A DNA stretch of 43,236 nt from assembly GCA_022545455.1 (NCBI GenBank), contig JACZQZ010000007.1, forward strand, positions 1 through 43,236, read 5' to 3'. Of the stretch, positions 37,152-43,236 are shown in pieces (position 1 is the first letter of the stretch; every line of letters begins with the position of its first letter). Both the position numbers and the translations under genes were made by a program. The notes beneath the pieces are model-generated. The model saw only the letters and a list, made by a program, of their open reading frames with translations. It searched no databases and was not told where the DNA came from. The DNA is from Pseudomonadota bacterium (GTDB lineage Bacteria > Pseudomonadota > Alphaproteobacteria > Rhodospirillales > 2-02-FULL-58-16).

Positions 37152-38508
37152 GCTGCTCCGGACCTCCACCTTCCGCTTGGCGCTGGGATACCTGGTGCTG
37201 TTCGGTCTTTCCGTGGCGGCGCTGCTGGGGTTCATTTACTGGAACACCACCGGCTTCATCGCCCAGCAGACCGACGAGACCATCGCCGCCGAGATCACCG
37301 GCCTCGCCGAGCAATACCGCCGCACCGGGCTGGCGGGTTTACGGAGGATCGTCAGGGAGCGCAGCCGCGATCAGCGCCAGAGCCTGTATCTGTTCACCGA
37401 TCCCGACCGCCGGTCCATCGCCGGCAATCTGGACTCCTGGCCGACGGTGCAGGCGGGGCCGGGCGGCTGGCTCGACTTCGCCTACGAACGCCCGGTCGGG
37501 GCGCGCGTCGAGACCCACCATGCCCGCGCCCGGCACCTGCTGCTGCGCGGCGGCTTCGAGCTGCTGGTCGGCCGCGACGTCGAGGAGCGCCACGCCCTGG
37601 AGCAGCGCATCCGCGACTCCCTGATCTGGGTGGTGGCGCTGACCATCGGCCTGGGCCTTGTCGGCGGCGTCGTCATGAGCCGCAGCTGGCTCCGCCGCAT
37701 CGACGGCATCAACCGCACCAGCCGCGACATCATGGCCGGCGACCTCGGCCGCCGGGTGCCGGTAAGCGGCAGCAACGACGAGCTCGACCGGCTGGCCCAG
37801 AACCTCAACGCCATGCTCGACGAGATCGAGCGCCTCATGGCCGGCATGCGCCAGGTCACCGACAACATCGCCCACGACCTGCGCAGCCCCTTGAACCGCC
37901 TGCGCAGCCGGCTCGAGGTGACGCTGCTGGAACCGCCGTCCATCGAGTCGTACCGCGCCGCCCTGGAGCGCACCATCGAAGACGCCGAGGACCTCCTGCA
38001 CACGTTCACCGCCCTGCTCGGCATCGCCCAGGCCGAATCCGGGGCCAAGCCGGAAGACATGGCGGACCTGGACCTGGACGCCCTGGCCCGGGACGTGGCC
38101 GAGCTTTACGAGCCGGTGGCCGAGGACAAAGGGCTGTCGTTGACCCTGGTGTGCGGCGACGGGCTGACGGTCAAGGGCAACCGCCATCTGCTGTCCCAGG
38201 CGCTGGCCAACCTGGTCGACAACGCCATCAAGTACACGCCCGGGTCCGGCGCCGTCATCATCACCGCCCGGGACGCCAGCGGGGCCGTCGAGGTGGCGGT
38301 CGCCGACACCGGCCCCGGCATCCCCGAGGGCGAGCGCGACCGCGTGCTGGACCGCTTCGTGCGCCTGGAATCCAGCCGCCGCAGCCCGGGCAGCGGATTG
38401 GGCCTGAGCCTGGTCGCGGCGGTGGCCCGGCTGCACGGCGCGGACCTTACACTCGAGGACAACCGGCCCGGCCTGCGCGCGGTCATGCGGTTTCCCACAC
38501 GGCCGTGA
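37138..38508 (+). CDS. Sensor histidine kinase
   Basis: A 456-residue inner-membrane kinase. Transmembrane helices lie at ~14-34 and ~162-181, flanking a periplasmic sensor of about 125 residues. HAMP follows, then HisKA with phospho-acceptor H246 in DNIAHDLRSPLNRLR. The HATPase domain has N box NLVDNAIKYTP, G1 DTGPGIP and G2 GSGLGLSLV. GTG start at 37138 lies inside the regulator gene (14-nt overlap), so the pair is translated together. A bidirectional terminator follows. Signal is unknown. Confidence 0.93.
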   Translation: MRPSRLLRTSTFRLALGYLVLFGLSVAALLGFIYWNTTGFIAQQTDETIAAEITGLAEQYRRTGLAGLRRIVRERSRDQRQSLYLFTDPDRRSIAGNLDSWPTVQAGPGGWLDFAYERPVGARVETHHARARHLLLRGGFELLVGRDVEERHALEQRIRDSLIWVVALTIGLGLVGGVVMSRSWLRRIDGINRTSRDIMAGDLGRRVPVSGSNDELDRLAQNLNAMLDEIERLMAGMRQVTDNIAHDLRSPLNRLRSRLEVTLLEPPSIESYRAALERTIEDAEDLLHTFTALLGIAQAESGAKPEDMADLDLDALARDVAELYEPVAEDKGLSLTLVCGDGLTVKGNRHLLSQALANLVDNAIKYTPGSGAVIITARDASGAVEVAVADTGPGIPEGERDRVLDRFVRLESSRRSPGSGLGLSLVAAVARLHGADLTLEDNRPGLRAVMRFPTRP

Positions 38509-38557
38509 GAGCCCGGCGCAAGGGCCGGCGGGTCCCACCGCTTAGGCTCGATCCAAA

Positions 38558-38590
38558 AAATAAGGCCCCCCGCCGGGGAGGGCCTTATTT
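38558..38590. terminator. Bidirectional rho-independent terminator
   Basis: AAATAAGGCC and GGCCTTATTT arms flank a GC-rich centre, giving a strong stem with A-run and T-run on opposite sides. It serves the kinase gene rightward and can stop the leftward ketopantoate-reductase transcript. Confidence 0.9.
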
Positions 38591-38798
38591 CGCCGCGGCA
38601 ACGGGAGGAGGAGGGCACCCACGACCTGCCACGGCAGAAATAGCGCCGGTCGCCGCGCCGAAGGGTCGGACCAGGACCCTGCAAGGACCGCCAGTAGCGG
38701 CCAATCCCCGCCCCCCGGAGGGACAACAAGGGGGGTGCCCCCCGGCTATACGGTATGCGGGGAACGCCCCCGCGCCCCCGGTATCACACCGGACCTTT

Positions 38799-39833
38799 TC
38801 AGGCGACGGCCGCCCGCCGGGCGGCCACACCTTCCATTGCGGCCGCGGCGGGCAAACGCGGATACAGCCCGGCCTGAAGAGCGCGCTGGCGGGTCAGGGC
38901 CAGCACGGTGTCGATGTAGGGCGTGGGGACGCCGGTAAGACGGCCCAGTTCCTGGACGGACGTGAGCAGGGCGTCGATCTCCATGGGGCGGCCCCGCTCC
39001 AGGTCCTGGAGCATGGATGTCTTGTGGGCCCCGACCTGGGCGGCGCCGGCGATGCGTTTGTCCATGCTGATGCGGAACTCCACGCCCAGGGATTCACCGA
39101 TGGCCTGGGCCTCGCCCATCATGTTGCGCGCCAGCGCCAGGGTGCCCGGGTCCGCCGTGATCACGTCGAGGGTGGTCAGGGTGAGGGCGCTGATCGGGTT
39201 GAAGCACAGGTTCCCCCACAGCTTCTTCCAGATGTCGTCGCGGATGTTGTCGCGGATCGGCGCCTTGAGGCCGGCGTCGGTCAACGCCTCGCCGAGGCGC
39301 AGGCAGCGGCGCGAGATCGAGCCGTCGGGCTCGCCCAGGGTGAACTTGTCCCCATAGACGTGACGGATCACGCCCGGCTCGACGATTTCCGTGGCCGGAT
39401 ACACGACGCAGCCGATGGCGCGTTCGGGGCCGATCAGGTCCCATTGCCGGCCGCCCGGATCGACGCTTTCCAGACGGTGGTCCTCGTGGGGGCCCGGGAG
39501 CTTATGGAAGTACCACCAGGGAATCCCGTTCATGGCCGTCACCACCGCGGTGTCCGGCCCGAGCAGGGGCGCCATGCGCCCGGCCACCTCGCAGGCCTGA
39601 TGGGCCTTCAGGGTGACGATGACATAGTCCTGGGGACCGGCCTCGGCGGGATCGTCCGTACAGGTCGGATGGATGATCCGCTCGGCGCCGTCGATGCGCA
39701 GCCTGAGACCCTTGGTTTTCATTGCCTCGAGGTGGGGGCCGCGGGCGATCAGCGTCACGCCGTATCCGGCCTCCGCCAGGTGCAGGCCCAGATACGCCCC
39801 GATGGCGCCGGCCCCGTAAATGCAGATCTTCAT
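38799..39833 (-). CDS. 2-dehydropantoate 2-reductase (ketopantoate reductase family)
   Basis: Reduces ketopantoate to pantoate with NADPH in pantothenate/CoA synthesis. The 344-residue protein starts MKICIYGAGAIGAYLGLHLA (Rossmann GxGAIG). It has VTLKAHQ with the conserved Lys, TAMNGIPWWYFH, and the C-terminal KLWGNLCFNPISALTLTTLD and GRPMEIDALLTSVQELG stretches. It is a bit longer than typical PanE (~300), and no other pantothenate gene is near, so a related 2-oxoacid substrate is possible. The ATG at 39833 has GGGGGG upstream; the track's 39983 start is too early. Confidence 0.85.
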   Translation of the reverse strand: MKICIYGAGAIGAYLGLHLAEAGYGVTLIARGPHLEAMKTKGLRLRIDGAERIIHPTCTDDPAEAGPQDYVIVTLKAHQACEVAGRMAPLLGPDTAVVTAMNGIPWWYFHKLPGPHEDHRLESVDPGGRQWDLIGPERAIGCVVYPATEIVEPGVIRHVYGDKFTLGEPDGSISRRCLRLGEALTDAGLKAPIRDNIRDDIWKKLWGNLCFNPISALTLTTLDVITADPGTLALARNMMGEAQAIGESLGVEFRISMDKRIAGAAQVGAHKTSMLQDLERGRPMEIDALLTSVQELGRLTGVPTPYIDTVLALTRQRALQAGLYPRLPAAAAMEGVAARRAAVA

Positions 39834-39959
39834 GCGAATACCCCCCGCTTTCGAACGATCAGGACGGAATACGCGTTCCCGGCCCTGTCCACGCCGGTTC
39901 CCCCCAGACCCCGGATTTTTCCGGGTTTGGAGAGTGATGTTTTCACATTCTCGGATTGG

Positions 39960-39991
39960 ATTCAATAAGTACTTGAAAAACACTATTGAAT
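39960..39991. promoter_or_regulatory. Candidate operator: ATTCAATA inverted repeat over the -35 box
   Basis: ATTCAATA (39960-39967) and its exact reverse complement TATTGAAT (39984-39991) are 16 nt apart; the right arm is the -35 hexamer region of the regulator gene. This is a natural autoregulatory site for the regulator encoded just downstream. Confidence 0.5.
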
Positions 39992-40014
39992 TTGGTAAAT
40001 TTACAGCATATACA
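39986..40014 (+). promoter_or_regulatory. Sigma-70 promoter of the ScfR/MccR-like regulator gene
   Basis: TTGAAT (39986-39991), 17 nt, TATACA (40009-40014). The surrounding AT-rich block contrasts with the rest of the region. Confidence 0.65.
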
Positions 40015-40050
40015 AGTTATATTATTGAAATATTATAAAACGAGGCAGCC

Positions 40051-41499
40051 ATGGGCCGGGATACCATGCTGGGACACAAATTGCGCCGGCTGCGCCGCGA
40101 GCAGGGGCGGACCCAGGCGCAGATGGCCAGCGCCATCGGCATCTCCACCAGCTACCTGAACCTGATCGAGAACAACCGGCGGGCCGTCACCGTTCCCGTT
40201 CTGCTCAAGCTGGTGCAGGCCTTTGACATCAACCTGCGCAGCTTTACCGAGGACGACGAGGCCCGCCTCGCCGGCGCCCTGGTCGAGGTCTTCAGCGATT
40301 CCCTCCTCGAGGAGCACACCGTGAATGAAGCCGACCTGCGCGAGCTTGCGGCGCGCCTTCCCGACGCCGGACGCGCCGTGCTCGACCTGTACCGGGCGTA
40401 CCGCAGCGCCCGGGACGACGCGCAGACCCTCGCCGAACGCCTCTCGGACGGACGCGCCAGCGGGCTCGAGGCCACCGCGCCCCCGTCCGAGGAGGTCACC
40501 GACTTCATCCAGGAGCGCACCAACCATTTCCCGGAACTGGAGGAAGCGGCCGAACGGCTGTGGCGGGAGGCCGGCCTCGACCACAGCAACCTCCATCGGG
40601 GCCTGGTCGATCATCTGGCGCAGATGTACGCCGTCGAGGTCGAGACCACGGCGGTCGAGGCGAGCCGGGGCGCGGTCCGGCGGTTCAATCCGGTGACCCG
40701 CAAGCTGCAATTGTCCGAGGTGCTGCCGGCGAACAGCCGCGACTTCCAACTGGCGCACCAGATCGGGCTGTTGTCCTGCGGCAAGATCCTCGACCGGCTG
40801 GTGGCCGGAACCAAGCTGTCGACGGCCGATGCGGAATCCCTCTGCCGGGTGGCGCTCGCCAACTACTTCGCCGGCGCCGTGGTCCTGCCGTATGTCCCCT
40901 TCCTCGAGGCGGCGCGCACGCTCCGTTACGACATCGAGCTGCTTGGGCAACGGTTTTCCGCCGGTTTCGAGCAGGTCTGCCACCGGCTCACCACCCTGCA
41001 CCGTCCGGGCGCCACGGGGGTGCCCTTCCACCTGCTCCGCGTCGATATCGCGGGCAACATCTCCAAGCGTTTCAGCGCCTCAGGGATTCACATCGCGCGC
41101 TTCGGCGGCGGCTGTCCGCTGTGGGCGGCGCACGCCGCCTTCCTCACCCCGGGCCGCATCCTCACACAGGTCTCGCGCATGCCCGACGGGGCGACCTATT
41201 TCTGCATCGCCCGCACGGTGACCAAGGGCGGCGGCGGCCACCACGTGCCGCCAAGCACCTATGCCGTGGAGGTCGGATGCGAGATCGGCCATGCGCGGGA
41301 GCTCGTCTATGCCGACGGGATTTCGCTGGACAACGGCACCGCCGCCGTGCCCGTCGGCGTCGGCTGCCGCATGTGCGAGCGCATGGACTGCCGGCAGCGC
41401 GCCTTCCCGCCGCTCCAGGACCGGCTCAACGTGGACGTCAACGTGCGCGGCCTGTCGGCCTACGTCTCGACCGGGCCGGAGCCGGCGCCGGGCGCCTGA
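40051..41499 (+). CDS. XRE / ImmA-IrrE-like short-chain acyl-CoA regulator (ScfR/MccR/RamB type)
   Basis: A 482-residue regulator with an HTH_3 domain (~8-62; LRREQGRTQAQMASAIGISTSYLNLIENNRR), a central ImmA/IrrE-type domain and a C-terminal DUF2083-like region with CRMCERMDC. This architecture is that of RamB and the propionyl- or methylcrotonyl-CoA regulators PccR/MccR, which control short-chain acyl metabolism. In the central domain the metallopeptidase HExxH is replaced by FQLAHQIGLLSC, as expected for the non-proteolytic regulators. The ATG has GAGG six bases upstream, after an AT-rich promoter with an inverted repeat. No obvious target gene lies beside it. Confidence 0.87.
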   Translation: MGRDTMLGHKLRRLRREQGRTQAQMASAIGISTSYLNLIENNRRAVTVPVLLKLVQAFDINLRSFTEDDEARLAGALVEVFSDSLLEEHTVNEADLRELAARLPDAGRAVLDLYRAYRSARDDAQTLAERLSDGRASGLEATAPPSEEVTDFIQERTNHFPELEEAAERLWREAGLDHSNLHRGLVDHLAQMYAVEVETTAVEASRGAVRRFNPVTRKLQLSEVLPANSRDFQLAHQIGLLSCGKILDRLVAGTKLSTADAESLCRVALANYFAGAVVLPYVPFLEAARTLRYDIELLGQRFSAGFEQVCHRLTTLHRPGATGVPFHLLRVDIAGNISKRFSASGIHIARFGGGCPLWAAHAAFLTPGRILTQVSRMPDGATYFCIARTVTKGGGGHHVPPSTYAVEVGCEIGHARELVYADGISLDNGTAAVPVGVGCRMCERMDCRQRAFPPLQDRLNVDVNVRGLSAYVSTGPEPAPGA

Positions 41500-41552
41500 G
41501 GGCGTGTCCCTCATAAAGATCGGCGTAGTCGGGTTTTGACCGGCGTTCCCGC

Positions 41553-41578
41553 TGTCCGCTCATAGCCAGAAGCGGACA
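41553..41578. repeat. GTCCGC palindromic repeat, single copy
   Basis: TGTCCGCT and AGCGGACA form a perfect 8-bp stem around a short loop, between convergent genes. It is the same family as the copies at 14728-14800 and 15783-15858. Confidence 0.75.
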
Positions 41579-41609
41579 TGATCGCCTTGCCGTCCTTGGG
41601 GTCCCAGAC

Positions 41610-42692
41610 CTAGACGAGGTGCCGCGCCACGACCTCTTCGTTCCAGCGCATGCCCAGCCCCGGCCCGCGGGCGGTGACGAAGCCATCCTTGAGGTCCGCC
41701 GGTTCCTCCAGCAAGGGCGCCGCCTTGTTCAGGCACTCCAGCCAATGGGCCGTGGGCGTCACGGCGAGGGCGTGGGCGCTGGCCTCGACGAAGGCATGGC
41801 TGGAGACCGGCAGGGACGCCGCCTCCGCCTGGGCCATGGCGCCGAGCCACCCCGTCATGCCGCCGATCTTCATGACGTCGAGCATGGCGTAGTCCGAGGC
41901 GCCGGCGGCGATGGCAAGGGCCATACCTTCCGGGAACCACCAATTCTCGCCGGTCTGGATGGGCACGCTCGACTGGGCGCGGACTTGGGCGTGGCCGGCC
42001 AGGTCCTCGGCCGGCACCGGCTCCTCCACCCAGTGGAGGTCGTATTCGGCCAGGCGCTCGATGCGGCGGATGGCCTCCGCCACGTCCAGGGACTGGTTGT
42101 AGTCGACCATGAGGGCGATGTCGGGGCCGATGATCTCGCGCACCCCGGCCACCGCCGCCACATCGTCCTCCAGATCGCCTATGCCGACCTTGAGCTTGAG
42201 GCCCGGGAAGCCCTGGGCCAGGGTCTCCTCCAGGGCGGCGCGGTCCGCCATCGGGTCGACGACACCGTAGCTGTCGTAGGCCTTGATGGGTTTCGGCGCG
42301 CCGCCCAGGAGCGTCGCCACGGGGAGGTTCCGGGCCCGGCCGATGGCATCCCAAAGCGCCATGTCCAAGCCCGCCAGCGCCATGCCCACCAGGCCCTGGC
42401 GGCCGAGCAGGCGGAACGCCGCCTCGAAGTCCCGCGCCCGCTCCCGGGGCGCCACGGGCTTGCCCTTCACCATGTCCTCCACATTGGCGAGGAAGTTGAC
42501 CATGGGCCCAAGGGCGCGCGGCGTATAGGCGAACACATATGCCGAGCCGGTGACGCCCTCCTCCGTTGCCACGTCGACGAGGACAAGGGGCGCTGTGGGC
42601 AGAAACCCGGACGCCGTGCGCATGGGCCGCTCCAGGGGCAGGTCGACAGCCCTGGCGGTGACGGCGCGGATGGTCAGGTCGTCGGCGAGCAT
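41610..42692 (-). CDS. Mandelate racemase-like enolase-superfamily enzyme
   Basis: The 360-residue protein aligns by eye along its length with mandelate racemase. All the catalytic positions are recognisable: KLKV (second Lys), MVDYNQSLDV (Asp and Asn), VEEP and TGENW (the three metal ligands), DVMKIGGMTGW (Asp), SSHAF (general-base His) and the TAHWLE Glu. Having both the Lys and the His-Asp dyad puts it in the mandelate racemase subgroup rather than the muconate-cycloisomerase subgroup. The actual acid substrate may be mandelate or another alpha-hydroxy acid. It lies 40 nt from the MFS transporter on the same strand, so uptake and racemisation may be paired. Confidence 0.88.
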   Translation of the reverse strand: MLADDLTIRAVTARAVDLPLERPMRTASGFLPTAPLVLVDVATEEGVTGSAYVFAYTPRALGPMVNFLANVEDMVKGKPVAPRERARDFEAAFRLLGRQGLVGMALAGLDMALWDAIGRARNLPVATLLGGAPKPIKAYDSYGVVDPMADRAALEETLAQGFPGLKLKVGIGDLEDDVAAVAGVREIIGPDIALMVDYNQSLDVAEAIRRIERLAEYDLHWVEEPVPAEDLAGHAQVRAQSSVPIQTGENWWFPEGMALAIAAGASDYAMLDVMKIGGMTGWLGAMAQAEAASLPVSSHAFVEASAHALAVTPTAHWLECLNKAAPLLEEPADLKDGFVTARGPGLGMRWNEEVVARHLV

Positions 42693-42732
42693 GGGAACCT
42701 CCGGGGCGGGTTGCGTCCGTTCAGATTTGGAT

Positions 42733-43236
42733 TCATGGTTGGACGACCTCGTTGTTGGAGGAACCGCCGATCAGGGTTATCGCCGTAATGACGAGTATGG
42801 CGCTCGTGATGATGAGGGAAACCGCGAAACTTTGAGTCAGGCCGTAAACGGAGCCGGCAAACACCGGCCCGATCATCTGTCCCGTGGCAAAAGACGCCGT
42901 CATGACGGCGATATGACGCATGACGTCTTCAGGCGGTGCACTGCGATGCGCCTCTTTCATGCCCGCCATCGTGATGATCATGAACGTTCCGCCGACGCAG
43001 AGGCCGGCCGTGATGATCGTGAAGATGTGTGGATGAATGACCGGCAGGAGAAGCCCTATCGCCATGACGACCTGGCTTGCGGCCCATATTTGCCGATTGG
43101 AATACCGCTTTTGAAACCTTGCGGCGAGGAGCGTGGACACGAATGCCGCCGCACCGAACACCGGCCAACTCCAACCGAATATCAAGGGAGACTGAACGAT
43201 TTCGCGGGCCATGACGGGCAGATATGTGGCCGGAAT
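42733..43236 (-). CDS. MFS transporter, YbfB/YjiJ-like (5' end cut by window edge)
   Basis: The visible part (168 residues from the window edge to TGA 42733-42735) reads IPATYLPVMAREIVQSPLIFGWSWPVFG and continues through at least four membrane helices: ~AAAFVSTLLAA, VMAIGLLLPV, IITAGLCVGGTFMII and ITSAILVITAITLIGG. It matches the C-terminal half of the YbfB/YjiJ-type major facilitator family. The gene starts outside the window, so the track's Met at 43212 is an internal residue. GC is lower than in its neighbours. It is upstream of the mandelate-racemase-like gene, so a hydroxy-acid substrate is a reasonable guess. Confidence 0.85.
   Translation of the reverse strand: MPATYLPVMAREIVQSPLIFGWSWPVFGAAAFVSTLLAARFQKRYSNRQIWAASQVVMAIGLLLPVIHPHIFTIITAGLCVGGTFMIITMAGMKEAHRSAPPEDVMRHIAVMTASFATGQMIGPVFAGSVYGLTQSFAVSLIITSAILVITAITLIGGSSNNEVVQP

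Overview
The window is a 43.2 kb piece of a high-GC chromosome. Gene content and order point to an alphaproteobacterium, probably a Rhodospirillales-like lineage. The evidence is a MipZ division-plane ATPase, a dac / phasin / clpS / clpA order, a polyhydroxybutyrate (PHB) locus with its PhaR regulator, an alphaproteobacterial XRE regulator next to queG, and a ScfR/MccR-type acyl-CoA regulator. Genus cannot be settled from sequence reading alone. I saw no rRNA, tRNA, CRISPR array, transposase or phage structural gene. Both ends cut genes: clpA at the left and an MFS transporter at the right.

Layout. 1-5.2 kb: clpS-clpA, a phasin with its own strong promoter and terminator, and a penicillin-binding D,D-carboxypeptidase carrying a SPOR domain. 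5.2-10.2 kb: a minus-strand run of galU, UDP-glucose dehydrogenase and phosphohexomutase (sugar-nucleotide supply for surface polysaccharide), followed by a nicotinamidase-like hydrolase and a gamma-glutamylcyclotransferase-like protein. 10.4-14.3 kb: a SPOR lipoprotein, a membrane-anchored J-domain protein, a VWA-domain protein and mipZ. 14.3-16.5 kb: a lower-GC solute-binding protein gene flanked by palindromic repeats, then a cupin enzyme. 16.7-20.9 kb: DUF3179 protein, FAD oxidoreductase, GH114-like secreted protein and a DsbA-fold isomerase. 20.9-24.2 kb: an accessory island described below. 24.4-28.8 kb: phaB, phaA, phaC, phaE-like and phaR. 29.2-34.5 kb: XRE regulator and a queuosine block (queG, queC, queF, tgt, queA). 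34.7-38.5 kb: a DegP-type protease and an OmpR/EnvZ-type two-component system. 38.8-43.2 kb: ketopantoate reductase, ScfR/MccR-like regulator, mandelate-racemase-like enzyme and MFS transporter.

The PHB genes appear to form a PhaR regulon within the window. The 13-nt pattern AATGCTGCAYYGC occurs just downstream of the phasin promoter, just upstream of the phaAB promoter, and in the gap between phaR and phaE/phaC. The phaE-like and phaC reading frames overlap out of frame by 150-240 nt.

The most unusual part is 20.9-24.2 kb. A 118-bp leader plus the first codons of an unrecognised two-domain protein (N-terminal domain with conserved-looking H and NSNS motifs, C-terminal peptidoglycan-binding-like repeats) is present twice. 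The full-length gene follows one copy. The other copy has collapsed to a 24-codon peptide whose stop overlaps the start of a secreted protein (ATGA). A short truncated reading frame and a five-helix membrane protein lie between them. This looks like a rearranging cassette of exported, wall-associated or effector-like proteins, but its function is inference.

Four families of intergenic inverted repeats are dispersed between operons: GTCCGC palindromes, an ATACCAAGGAG element, a CTCTGCGTCC element and a 22-bp perfect palindrome.
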